The notes beneath the pieces were generated by a model that did not search any database, had not been told where the DNA came from, and saw nothing but the letters and a program-made list of their open reading frames with translations. From Paramecium pentaurelia (lineage: Eukaryota > Ciliophora > Oligohymenophorea > Peniculida > Parameciidae), in assembly GCA_905183005.1 (NCBI GenBank), contig CAJJDO010000157.1, positions 156,169-220,168 on the forward strand: a DNA stretch of 64,000 nt, read 5' to 3'. The position numbers were made by a program, and so were the translations under genes. This document shows positions 35,605 through 47,243 of the stretch, piece by piece (position 1 is the first letter of the stretch; the number at the start of each line of letters is the position of its first letter).

Positions 35605-35944
35605 ATGAATAATTAAACTCAAGGAGACACTGCAATGTCTCGTTTTGATTTATGTATACATTTATTTATATTTAGTTATATAATCATTTAAGTAATGGAT
35701 GTTAACAATAATTAATGAAGCTTCAATTGGTTTATATTAAATTTAATGTCATTTAAAGGATTCAATTCTTCATTTTCGAAGAGTTAAAGAAGATGAGGAA
35801 AAGCTAGCAAAGAAAATATCAATAATAAATACATAATAATAAAATACAATTACTGAATTAAAAGATATAGGTAATTTGAATAAATAATGGGCTCCTAAAA
35901 TGTAAAGACTTCTTGATTAATTATAAAATAATCAAAAATATTGA
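35605..35944 (+). CDS. Small helical protein, 105 aa
   Basis: ATG at 35605, one 22-nt intron (35654-35675), TGA at 35942. The product is almost entirely helical and charged: WMLTIINEASIGLYQIQ, then FRRVKEDEEKLAKKISIIN and ITELKDIGNLNKQWAPKMQR. It looks like a coiled-coil subunit of a larger complex; size and shape resemble BLOC-1/BORC components, but no specific match is claimed. Spacing is 31 bp from the previous gene and 38 bp to the convergent transporter gene. Confidence 0.65.
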
Positions 35945-35982
35945 TAAAAATACACAATAAAAAAATTATATATATATATATA

Positions 35983-37146
35983 TCAATGATGATTATGATG
36001 ATTATGATGATTATGTTTATGATCCTATTAATTATTATTTCCAATAGTTTCTTCTTCTTTCTTTTCATCTTCATATGGTACTTTAATGTATGAATCCTTC
36101 TTCTTTTCAGCTGGTATTCTAGAACTCATTCCCTAATATAAATTGAATATACATTATTACCATAAATAATTCCCATGCTACACCAAAAGCAACTAAACTT
36201 ATACCAACCCATTATACTTAATCAACTTCATGATTATGAATAATTATAGACAAGAGAACAGTAAAGAACTTTCTTGTTGTTGTTACAACACTTAAAACTC
36301 TTGGAGAGAAACAACTTAAATTATAATAATATCACATTTACCTTATACAATAAAAGATGAACACTTATCCCAATACTGAATATATTGTTAAAAACATTAT
36401 TTCTGGAATAACTTATCTATATTATTGAATGTAACTCAAGAATTGTATGAACTTACCTTATATTATTGTATAGAAAATAGAGCCAATAAAACTCCATAGA
36501 CTAATATGGAATCCCATTTCCCATTATTCTAATTTCTTTACTTTAAATTTGCTCTACAATGTGGCTAAACAACCATCAGAGAATAAAGAAGTCAATAATA
36601 AAACAATTCCAAAGATAGATGAGGTTTTATTGGATTTACTTCCCTCACTTACATTAAATGCATATATTCCCACTGTAATTATCAAACCACAAAGTATTTG
36701 CTACTTTGTGAATTTTTGATTTCCTAACACCAATCCTACTACTAACACAGACAAAATTCAATTATAATTATCATAAATAAATACTTGCAACTTTTCACCA
36801 AAGCTTAAAGTGGAAAACTTACATACTATAATGCAGTTAATGCACCAATCATTGATGAAAAGTTTAATAATCCTAAATATGCTCCTTCTTTAATTGTGCA
36901 TACAAATTTGATTTTATTTCTGAAAATCATTGTCATACACAATAAATTGTATATAAGCATTTACAAAAATATTAACACAGATGAAAACTCAAATTTCGGA
37001 GATGGAAAATCCATAGTACCAAAATTACTCTTGAATCTTGCAAATAATTACATAATTTACAAATCCTCCTATATAAGACCAACTTTGAAATAGCAGAAGT
37101 AAATTCCTCCAACAGCTATCAATAATTGTAATTCTTTTCTAATCAT
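35983..37146 (-). CDS. SLC35B1-like ER nucleotide(-sugar) transporter
   Basis: Roughly 330-350 aa with several short introns (24 nt near the 5' end in VGLIQED; others not all placed). About ten hydrophobic spans. Family landmarks: YFKVGLIQED, MIGALTALQYVSFPLQALVK with SCKV, GQVFIFYCI, and FSPRVLSVVTTTRKFFTVLL followed by QVQWVGISLV, the last two closely matching SLC35B1. That protein exchanges ATP for ADP across the ER membrane, and relatives carry UDP-sugars. The tail is unusual: an acidic KKEEETIGN stretch and then a run of about nine His (KHNHHNHHNHH) at the C-terminus instead of the usual Lys-rich ER signal. Confidence 0.85.
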
Positions 37147-37907
37147 TCTTGAAACGTGTTAATTTTAATTAAAACCTTATTAATATTTTTAGTATATATA
37201 ATCATATCCACTAATTTCATATTTAAAAAACATTCATTGATTTATATACTATCAAATTTAAGGAAGATATTTTTGGTTGTTAATTCTAATCCTATTATAA
37301 ATTAAAGAAATTCAAAGATCATTTGATTAACTTTATTTAATATTCTATTCTATTATATAGCAAAAGAATAAATCAATTATATATATATATGTTGTTTTAA
37401 TTGTTACTTTATTTTTAAGTATTAAAAAAAAATCATTATAGTAATTGGTATAAGTATTTAGAATAATATTCCTAAAAAAATAAGTCAAATATTTAATCAA
37501 AATGTTTATTATGTTTGAATTGTTTTAGAGTTAATTAAAATAAATAGATATCCCTATTGATATATTTTATATTATTAAAAATCAATTCTATAAGTTTCTA
37601 TATCTGGGGAAGAATATGAAGGAGAATATTACTTTAAACTTTGAATCAAATAATATTATTGAATAAAACCAAGATCAAAATGATAGTTTAAACTATTTCA
37701 ATTAAGACTTCAAATAAAAATAATTTGATATATATTAAATTTGAATACAATATAACATTCTTGAAATAAAATCATATAAATGATAGTTTGATATGATTAT
37801 AATACTAATTAAGGTGTATTTATAAATCCAATTTTAATTAAATAAAGCAACATAAATTTACAAGATCAAAAATTAATAAAAATATTCATTTTGACAAGAA
37901 ATCATAT
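37147..37907. other. Intergenic, no gene seen
   Basis: About 760 bp of AT-rich DNA between two minus-strand genes. No frame with coding composition; small (TA)n tract near 37380. Confidence 0.55.
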
Positions 37908-38962
37908 TCATACATTATATGTAATTGAATAAGCAATTAAAGGTACTTTATAATCTGGTTTTTTCATTAGAATAGCAAATTTATCATTTTCTTCTAATTT
38001 AATTGTTGTATTTTATATTCGATTGGCCCAAGTGTCTGGTATAATTTATTTTCCAAAATCTGTTATATTTTCTTTTTTTCTATATAAAAAGACTCCCAAA
38101 CGTCCAGTAATTTTTAGATAGAATTCATACTTCAGTTCATCATTAATATTTTTAGATAATTCCTTAACATTATCATCCAAAGAATAAAATACACTAAATT
38201 AATTAAAATATTAATACTCTTATTATTCATTATTTTCATCTATTTTAATTTCTGGATATCTTTATTTTTTATCTATTTTTCTACATAATATTTATGCATG
38301 ATCTTATGAAATTGTATTAATTTATTAAATATCTTCTTTAAGCAAAGAATAATCTTATCTTGATATCTTACATATAACAATTTCAGATTCATTTTCTTTG
38401 AAATTGATAGCATGTTTATTTTATAAATTTACTCCATGTTTTCTAAATATAGTTTTAGTGTGTTCATCTGAAATTACAGACATAACAATATATTTTTCTG
38501 GTTTCTCATTTATTTAAATATCATCAACTTAAGTAATTGTTGGTTGAATTGTTTAAGGTGGTTTTGGAATAGATGGAATTTATGAAGTGGATTTTTTAAT
38601 AACATTTAAAGCAGTTGATAAGGTAATTAATTGCTATATTGAATTACATTTCTCTTTGATTTATTCAACTTTATTATTGTAAGGAATTTGAAACTTAACA
38701 CTATCTAATCTAAATAATATATTAACAATATGATAAATTACATGCTTACTTCTTAAGGTAGATTTTTTAACCATTCATATGTCTTTTAGATTTCTTATTC
38801 AGCTTCTTTCAAGAATTAATTAGGACAATTAGAATCATCTAATTATTTTAATGTATGACAGAAGACTTCTAGATTTATTCTCAACTTTTTAATTTCTTCA
38901 CAATAATTATCCCTCGTTAAGGATATATCAATAGCCAATTAAACAAGGTTCAATAAATCCAT
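37908..38962 (-). CDS. Unknown protein, 340 aa
   Basis: ATG at 38962, one 32-nt intron (38710-38741), TGA at 37908. The first 130 residues are helical (LRINLEVFCHTLKQLDDS, EAEQEIQKTYEWLKNLPQ). A Pro-rich linker (IPSIPKPPQTIQPT) follows, then a beta-rich region with EKYIVMSVISDEHTKTIF and FYLKITGRLGVFLYRKKE and a Val/Ile-rich end. No recognised domain, signal peptide or membrane span. It was first read as the C-terminus of the upstream Cache gene, but two in-frame TGAs (39074 and near 38975) separate them, so it is called separately. Confidence 0.65.
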
Positions 38963-39073
38963 AAGATAATTTATTGTTTCTCAATATTTTTGAATTGTTT
39001 ATAATTGTTTTTAATATTCAAATATTAAGTAAAAAGTAAGTTCAATTGAAAAAATATTAGCTACAATATCTAA

Positions 39074-40748
39074 TCATATCAACTTATAGTAGAATTCATT
39101 ATAGTTTACTGCCAGAATTGATAAGATCTCATCATAAATTAATTTAATTGTTCTTTATAATTATTGAATTTGTGATTTCTAAATAAAGAATATTAAATAC
39201 TTTTGGAAATTATTTGATATACAATCTAAATTTATAAGCATGTTTTGCTAAATTCTTTGGATATTTGTAATTTTCCATATAATGACATTCCCTTGATTTT
39301 CTTGATCTTATTTCTGATAACTTATTGCATAAATTATCCAATCCAGTCTAAATAAGATTATTCTACTTAAATATTTTAACTTTTTTTAATGCAATTTCAT
39401 ATTTCTAATTAAATTTAGTTTGAGTTGTCTATTAAAATAACCTAGTTAATTCATAATAAGGTTTCAAAGAGAAATGCATTATTATCCAACAAAGCAAAAT
39501 ACCTGATATATTATAAATAACATAATAAATTAATTAATGTGTTGCTTAACTTAATAATTCAGACTTTAATTCTTATGTGTCATTATCATTTTCTTCCATG
39601 AATTTATAATCCACAAATCTTAAATATATAATTGAATATTATTACACTATTTGATAGAATCTATTGTGAATACCAAATCCTCTAATGAATAAATCTTATC
39701 CAAATAATTTATTATATCTACAAAAACTTTTATATACAAATTGACAATTAGATTCTCCATTTTGATAGAGAATCTAATTGAGAACTTAAATCCAATCTTT
39801 ATTGTCAAATCCTGTAATAGAAGTGTCATTAAAGAATTTCATTTCCTAAACAAAATTAACTTAAGGATAAACATTTGAAATCAATATCCTTCCAGCTAAA
39901 TCAACCAGATAAATATTTAATTAATCATAATTGATCTTTGGTTTTATTACTTAAAAATTACTATCTAAAGCTATAACACCATCAAATTCTAATTATGTAT
40001 TTGTTAATGAAACTGTGAGAGTAAATTCAAATTCTTAAGTCTCATAATTTCTATATATTTCAGATACTACTTCTGGTTGATTAGTAGTATTTAAAACAGC
40101 AATATGATCCTTATACCATTATCTTTCTTTAGGTCTATATTTTGGATATCTCATTTTTTAAGGAATTATGGCAAAAAATTATCCATCTCCTTATTATGTC
40201 AAATAGATTGTAGGTTCCAATTCACTATAACTAATTAACAATAATTATTAGTTTAACATTTAAATCAAAATTATCAAATGTTAATCAATTTCTGTTTTTG
40301 GAATTAATGCAAAATCTATATGATTAGCATAATAATAACAAAATTCAGGTAGATAATATTATAATGGCTATTTTTATCTAACATTATAATCAATACAACT
40401 GAAAGGTATATTATCCAACATAATATTTTATTACTTAAGCAAATACAAATTTTGAGAATTTATTTTATTAAGCAGACTGAACCCAAAATTAAAAGTTAAG
40501 AATGTTTAGTATTCCAAATAAGTTGATTATTTATATAGAGCCTTTTAATTAATGTTTTACAATAATTATAGTGAAACCTTCTCTATTACAGATTCAATTA
40601 TTACTCTATTAATAACCAAGGCTATAGTCAAAAAAGCAATAATCACAGTAAATATCATAAGTTAAATCACTAAAATTTAATTCTTCACTCTATAGTTTCT
40701 CAAACAATTTAAAAACTTCGGAGTTCTAATTTAATTAAGAGAGAACAT
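39074..40748 (-). CDS. Cache-domain membrane receptor-like protein
   Basis: 550 aa, ATG at 40748, one 22-nt intron (39179-39200). A first membrane span (VIQLMIFTVIIAFLTIALVI) and a second one about 350 residues later (YYVIYNISGILLCWIIMHF) bracket an extracellular region. That region carries the double-Cache hallmark RPKERQWYKDH followed by VDLAGRILISNVYPQ and NCQFVYKSFC. Cache domains bind small ligands in bacterial chemoreceptors and animal calcium-channel alpha2-delta proteins. The cytoplasmic tail is helical with no kinase or cyclase domain. It is 168 bp downstream of the TMBIM-like gene at 40916. Ligand unknown. Confidence 0.7.
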
Positions 40749-40915
40749 GAAATTTATATTTTGATTAAATATACTATTTTATTTTCATTCAATTTAATAA
40801 ATACAATATTCATATCATCAATATAGAAATAAAGGATTCAATTAATACTTTCTTATATTTTTAAATTTATGTCATTCACAATAATTAATAAGTTATAGAT
40901 ATAAATATATCATTT

Positions 40916-42109
40916 TCATTTATTAAATAAACTTCTCAATAATAATCTTAATGGACTAGCCATGTCAAGATAAGTCAAACATACTGCATAATGGGAGTCT
41001 TCTTATTTTAAACTCTAATATAAATATTTAATTAATTTATACTCTTGAAGCAACTTAAGTTTCTAATATCACACTTAACATAGAAATTGATCCCAAAATC
41101 AAAGTAAATATCAAAAATCCATTTCCAGTAACAATACTTAAAACAAATATTACAATATATCCAAAACATGATCCTATTACTATAACTAAATGTTTGCTTA
41201 TCACACAATGAGTGTCTTATAATTATTCAATTATTTGATTCTATCTAGCTTCTTAATTAAATAAGTTTCTAATCAATTTAAGTTTTTGAATTCTTTCAAA
41301 TATTGATAATTCCTCTGGTAATTCATGACTCTATTTCAATAATTAAACATTTAATTAATTAAAATAATAAAGAGCATATATAATGATGATCTCTGATATT
41401 GGAAATGCTCTATCAAGGTGTTTATTTGATAAACCTACTATAAAATTTAGAGCCAATGATCCCATTATTGTAAATTTCATTAATACAGTATAATAATGAG
41501 TTTTTTAGAATCTCACAATAACAATTTAAAGTAAATCATGACTAATTAAAATTACTAACACTATGATAATCCAAATATTAAAAGATTTATGTGAACTGTT
41601 TCCTCTTTGATTTCCAGCAATTCCAATCAAAAGAAAAGCTATTAATATTGTTTGGATATGGTATAATTTAGACTACTAAGAAACCTAATAATTTTTTAGA
41701 CAATATAGAATACAATCCATCTATATTTTCTCAATATTGGGAGTCCTAATACTATGGCAATCAACAAACTTAAAACAACATACCAAGTCCATCTAAATTA
41801 ACTCCACCAATAATGATGATGAACTACAATTGAACTAAACCATTTAGTTAATCCAAGTAAGAACAATCCAAAAATAATTGAATGTTGTATTAATATCTTT
41901 TTGTAATATTCAATTAGAAATGCTTATCTATCTGAATTTACATCATTCAAAACACACTTCTCAGCAACAGCTTATTAAACATCATTCAATTAAATATATT
42001 AAGCAGCTGGTACTACATTACTCAATATTGGGTATTAAACATTTGATATCTAACTTGATGCTTAAGGAGTCTATTGAATATAGAGTGGTAATTCTTGTTA
42101 TGTTTGCAT
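40916..42109 (-). CDS. BI-1/TMBIM-like multi-pass membrane protein (copy 3)
   Basis: 379 aa after a 26-nt intron (41676-41701) and a 28-nt intron near the 3' end. It is the closest relative of the gene at 11603: VVPAAQYIQLNDV against VIPPAQYVQMNDV, RQAFLIEYYKKIL against RENFLVEYYKKIL, MKFTIMGSLALNFIVGL against MKFAIMGSITLNFIVGL, and YAVCLTYLDMASPLRLLLRS at the end. About seven hydrophobic spans. The final motif again matches Bax-inhibitor-1 proteins. The similarity over the full length, including the polar N-terminus, shows a conserved three-member family in this window; the two closest copies are 28 kb apart on opposite strands. Confidence 0.78.
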
Positions 42110-42435
42110 TATCTAATATAATTTATATTTTTTTCAGAATTCAAAAGGAGTATAAATACTTAAATTTATGAATTAATTCTGAATAAAATTATCAGAATTT
42201 ATTGTATATTATATTAATTTAAATATGATTCTTAAAAATATATGTAGAATTAATATTATATATCAAATGTGGAATTCAATTATATTCACGTCTTTATTAA
42301 AATAATTATAATTTATCTATCAAAATGAATGGTTGAATAATAAACCAATGAATTAAAATTTATATGTTGAAGATTCTAATTTATTTAATTTATATAATAT
42401 ATATTTAATTAAAATTAAAGCCTTCTAAACAAAAT
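42110..42435. other. Intergenic, divergent promoter region
   Basis: About 325 bp between the divergent TMBIM-like and Ulp1-like genes. AT-rich, no coding frame. Confidence 0.55.
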
Positions 42436-43941
42436 ATGAGTTGTAAGTTTAAAATTATTGAATAAACAAGAGAGAAAAATAAATTTTAAACAGATAGTTA
42501 TTAATTATATCAATTAAAAAAAAGGAAAGTTGAATATTAATAAAAAAAGATCAATATTCAGGAAATTAATAGAAGCGGAGAGATATATCAAAACAACATT
42601 ACTAATGAACATAAAATTAAATTATAAAAAGAAATAGAATAAGAAAGAAGAAACAATAATCCAAAACCAAAAACCCCATTAATGAATTGCTTTAAAATAA
42701 ATAAGTCATAGTCTCGAAATTCTGAATAACCAGATTTAGATAATAATAAATATAAATATATAAATAAATAGAGATAATTAAAGGGTGACTTTCAAATTCA
42801 AGAACAACCAAAAATAAATACATTAATTGATATTTTTTATTAACATGGATATGATATTATTAATATTTCCAATAATTCTGAATATGAGAAATTACTAATA
42901 TTTACTAATATCCTATTTTATTATGATAAAGATCAATAAAATATTGAAATTCCATTATAATAACGAGTTTGTTTATATAAAATCAAAGGAAAATTGTATC
43001 AAACAATTTTTGATGATAATAACAATCCTAAATATTAAATTTTAGAGGGAGAGTTCCTAGTTGATTTAAATAAAAACAAATTTTAATTGGATGGATAAGG
43101 AATTGAATATTAAGGAAAATCTAATCAGATTAAAAATTAAGGGGAATATAGAAAGGGAGTATATGTTTAGAGGATACCATATTCTGAAAATAAATCCACA
43201 TATAAATCATATAGTGTTGAGCCAAAAAGAATTAAAATATTAGAGATAGTTGATGGATAACCAATACATGTAAATAAGAAAAATGATAAGAAAACTATAT
43301 GGTGTAAATATAATTAATAATTTGGAATAAATGATTTAATGATATTAAATACTACTATGTGGTTAAATAGTAGCATAATTGATTGCTATGTTTTACATCT
43401 TAATAAAATAAGTTAAGAAGAATATTTTAAATTAAGTTTAGATTAAAGACAAAAAATAAATAGAATATATTTTGTTACTAGTAGCTTAATCACAAATTTT
43501 GGTAAATCTTACCATAGCCATTAAAATTTAGAATTATTTACAAAACACTTTCTTGAATTACAGGAAATAAAATTTGAAATTTAAACTATTTATTCTTAAA
43601 TTGGTTTCCCTATTAATTAAAATAAACATTGGTATTTTTTATTATTTGATTTAAAAGAAAATAAAGTAGAGATTTTTAATTCTTTACTAAGTTTTCATGA
43701 TGATAAATCCTTAATAAAATACTTATCAGAGTTATTAATGCTTAAAAATCCATAAATCTCTATAAGTAGCATCTCTGGTTAACAAAAAGATGGTTATTCA
43801 TGTGGTTATCATGTTTGCTAATTTATGTAAACTTGTTGGGAAGCATCATTTTTAAAATCTACACAATATTAATATAATGAGAAAATAATGAAAACCATTT
43901 TGAAGGATTTGATTAAAGATGAAGAGAATAAGCAAAATTGA
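42436..43941 (+). CDS. Ulp1/SENP-type cysteine peptidase (C48)
   Basis: 501 aa, no introns. The N-terminal 130 residues are polar and Gln/Lys-rich. The middle (LYQTIFDDNNNPKYQILEGE, then QGIEYQGKSNQIKNQGEYRK) has a MORN-like Gly/Tyr rhythm. The C-terminal Ulp1 domain shows NTTMWLNSSIIDCYVLHL (the LNDTVI region), KHWYFLLFDLKENKVEIFNS with the catalytic His, and GQQKDGYSCGYHVCQF with the active-site Gln and Cys. The acid position reads FNS instead of YDS, and DCG reads SCG. Such enzymes cut SUMO or related modifiers from proteins. The Asn in the triad may lower activity, though Asn is tolerated in some cysteine proteases. Confidence 0.85.
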
Positions 43942-44902
43942 ATATTAAGCAATCAATATGTTGAGCAATGATTTTCATTAAATATTACTAAATTTTGAAA
44001 AAACTATATTTATTATGTAACTCAAAAAAAAACTAAAAAATATGTTTTTATTTAATGTAAAATTAATATCATGTATAAGCTTTTACTTATTCTACTATTA
44101 TATCTTAATCCAAATCCCTATATCATATAGAGATAGTTATTGATTTGACTTTTTTTTTCAATGATTTAATAAATAGTTCTTATATCTTATACCTATACTT
44201 CCATAAATTAAAACGCTTCATAGATTTTAAACAATTGATGGATCTTTAAGATGTATCATCATAAATCAAATATAGTAAAATCAAAATTTTAACTTCCATT
44301 TGCAAAGGTCTATTTTCTTAAAATAATCATTCCTTTTGTTTTTTTACAAAATTATACTATATTATAAATTTGATGATTTTATATTTAATTCATTTTCTTA
44401 TATTAGAATTCAATAAAATTAATTATTTAAAATCCATCTTTTCTTTCTCAAATAAAATATTATCCTGCCCTTCTAATCTTTTCTTCGGTTTTTTCAATTC
44501 TGTTGTACTTATTTGTTAGCCTCTATTATAACAATAAAATTTCTTTTGAATTTAAGAATATGGAAAATTATTTTTTCTTCTATGCATCTTATTCAAATAA
44601 TTAGATAATGTAGGAAGGTTTCAAATTCTTTTAGAATTATATACTCAAGGTAATGTTATATCTAATCTTTATAAAAAATATAAGAGTATTTTTTGTTATT
44701 AAATATTCTTATAAACTCATTAATTTAGATTAAAATAGATTACAATATATATATATTTATAGAATGAAATAGTAAAAGTATAACCCTATTATGTAATCAT
44801 CATATATTATACATCAGTTGCATCAATAACTACATCTTTTGAATTTAATACAGCATTTTTCCCTTTATTCATCTCTTAAATATAGATAAATATATAGCAA
44901 CT
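43942..44902. other. Gene-poor AT-rich region
   Basis: About 1 kb with no convincing gene. A minus-strand frame at 44390-44587 (65 codons; MHRRKNNFPYSQIQKKFYCY, then TTELKKPKKRLEGQ) has coding-like composition and proper start and stop, but is short and has no support from family or neighbours. Confidence 0.4.
44390..44587 (-). CDS. Doubtful small protein, 65 aa
   Basis: ATG at 44587, TGA at 44390, no introns. Basic, with KKPKKRLEG and an acidic patch. Similar chance frames are expected with a one-stop code, so this is offered only as a candidate. Confidence 0.25.
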
Positions 44903-45987
44903 ATAGTATAAAAGTATAAAACCTTTTTAATTTTAATTAATATTTTTAAAACTAAACTTTCTTTATGAATATAGTTTTTTTTTTAGGATATCAAATTAAA
45001 GAAAATATATTTTAGATTAAATCAAATTAAATACTTGAATTAAATAAAATAAATATCTTAAGAAATTTCAACATTTAAAAATAAACAAAATTTTTAATTT
45101 AGTTTTATAAATTCTTTAATTGATAATATTTCAGATTTTGTTCCTTAATGTACTAATTTTTATATTTCAGAATATTAAATATTTAGTTGTTAAAATATAT
45201 TGATTTATTTTTATCAACTCTGAAAGTAAAAATAAATTGATTCAATTGATTAAATTTAATTTTCTAGTATTAATTTCTGATTATTACTTTCTCATATATT
45301 CTCTTATATGTTATAATTAAGATAAAATTGAATTAATTCACTTAAAAAATTCTTTCAGATTTTCCAGAATAGTTCAATTAAGAAAAGAAATATTTTATAT
45401 ATTCTTATAAAATAGATAATTAAAATAAAGATAGAAATATTTATATAATAATTTTGAAACCATAAAAATTTATGAACAAAATTCTTTAAAATTTGCTTAA
45501 TACTTGTAATTTTACTTAAAAATATTAAAGAATGAATATATTTCTTATATGGGAGTATTATTCTTAGAATTAAAAGATCATATAAGATGATTCCTTTTCT
45601 ATAAAAATTCATACATTTATAAACTCACAAATTTAGAATAAAAAGTAATTTATATTGAAGATTAACTGAATATAGAACAGAAAAAATTTTAAAATCTGCA
45701 TAAAATTGGAATCCTAATTCAACTATCTTATTTTTGAGTGGAATGAAGCCTAATCGATGGCTAATTTAATTACGGAAAAACAGAGAAAAAAATTATGGAG
45801 ACTCTGAATTATCAAAAAAGTTTAGAATAAATAATCTCAAATATATTGTAGTTTGCAATACCATCATCACAACTTAATTAATATTCTTATTCATCTTGAG
45901 AGCAAAATTTATAGAAATTGCAAAATGAATAGAAATAACAAGAAGAAATAGTTTATAAAACATAAAGTGGAGGTAAGTGTCATAAAA
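44903..45987. repeat. Direct repeat A1 (1085 bp), left of scaffold join
   Basis: The stretch recurs at 45989-47073 with a constant offset of 1086 bp and reads as identical. The copies are separated by a single N at 45988. The left copy stops at the N, whereas the right copy runs on into unique sequence; that is the geometry of two overlapping contig ends placed side by side. A true tandem duplication is less likely. Confidence 0.95.
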
Positions 45988-45988
45988 N
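45988..45988. other. Scaffold join (single N)
   Basis: One ambiguous base between the two copies of repeat A. Confidence 0.95.
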
Positions 45989-47073
45989 ATAGTATAAAAG
46001 TATAAAACCTTTTTAATTTTAATTAATATTTTTAAAACTAAACTTTCTTTATGAATATAGTTTTTTTTTTAGGATATCAAATTAAAGAAAATATATTTTA
46101 GATTAAATCAAATTAAATACTTGAATTAAATAAAATAAATATCTTAAGAAATTTCAACATTTAAAAATAAACAAAATTTTTAATTTAGTTTTATAAATTC
46201 TTTAATTGATAATATTTCAGATTTTGTTCCTTAATGTACTAATTTTTATATTTCAGAATATTAAATATTTAGTTGTTAAAATATATTGATTTATTTTTAT
46301 CAACTCTGAAAGTAAAAATAAATTGATTCAATTGATTAAATTTAATTTTCTAGTATTAATTTCTGATTATTACTTTCTCATATATTCTCTTATATGTTAT
46401 AATTAAGATAAAATTGAATTAATTCACTTAAAAAATTCTTTCAGATTTTCCAGAATAGTTCAATTAAGAAAAGAAATATTTTATATATTCTTATAAAATA
46501 GATAATTAAAATAAAGATAGAAATATTTATATAATAATTTTGAAACCATAAAAATTTATGAACAAAATTCTTTAAAATTTGCTTAATACTTGTAATTTTA
46601 CTTAAAAATATTAAAGAATGAATATATTTCTTATATGGGAGTATTATTCTTAGAATTAAAAGATCATATAAGATGATTCCTTTTCTATAAAAATTCATAC
46701 ATTTATAAACTCACAAATTTAGAATAAAAAGTAATTTATATTGAAGATTAACTGAATATAGAACAGAAAAAATTTTAAAATCTGCATAAAATTGGAATCC
46801 TAATTCAACTATCTTATTTTTGAGTGGAATGAAGCCTAATCGATGGCTAATTTAATTACGGAAAAACAGAGAAAAAAATTATGGAGACTCTGAATTATCA
46901 AAAAAGTTTAGAATAAATAATCTCAAATATATTGTAGTTTGCAATACCATCATCACAACTTAATTAATATTCTTATTCATCTTGAGAGCAAAATTTATAG
47001 AAATTGCAAAATGAATAGAAATAACAAGAAGAAATAGTTTATAAAACATAAAGTGGAGGTAAGTGTCATAAAA
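45989..47073. repeat. Direct repeat A2 (1085 bp), right of scaffold join
   Basis: Copy of 44903-45987. It contains the start of the broken frame at 46881 (and, in the left copy, at 45795). Confidence 0.95.
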
Positions 47074-47243
47074 TAAATTGCAATATACTATCAAATTATC
47101 CAAATTTTAAACTAAATGTAAAAATAAGCTTTAAAAGAAAGATTAACAGATTGTAAGATCTGTAAAGCATGATTATTAATATAGATTTCAATATATTTAG
47201 AATATTTACTTTCAATTCTTTATATCTAAGGAATTCTTTATGA
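46881..47243 (+). pseudogene. Broken frame, Gln-rich N-terminus
   Basis: ATG at 46881 opens a frame with typical coding composition (METLNYQKSLEQIISNILQF, then after TGA: QNLQKLQNEQKQQEEIVYK). It is interrupted by TGA at 46983-46985 and ends at TGA 47241-47243. No GT-AG intron of normal size removes the first TGA. The same break is present in repeat copy A1, as expected if that copy is artefactual. Family unknown. Confidence 0.4.

Noticed and set aside
37908..40748. A single 900-aa Cache protein covering two minus-strand genes
   Set aside because: Two in-frame TGAs separate the parts and a good ATG (38962) starts the second; both parts then have lengths that are exact multiples of three.
45355..46698. 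Two identical 85-codon minus-strand frames at 45355 and 46441 as a duplicated gene
   Set aside because: They lie in the two copies created at the scaffold join, have hydrophobic AT-driven composition, and are not supported as genes.
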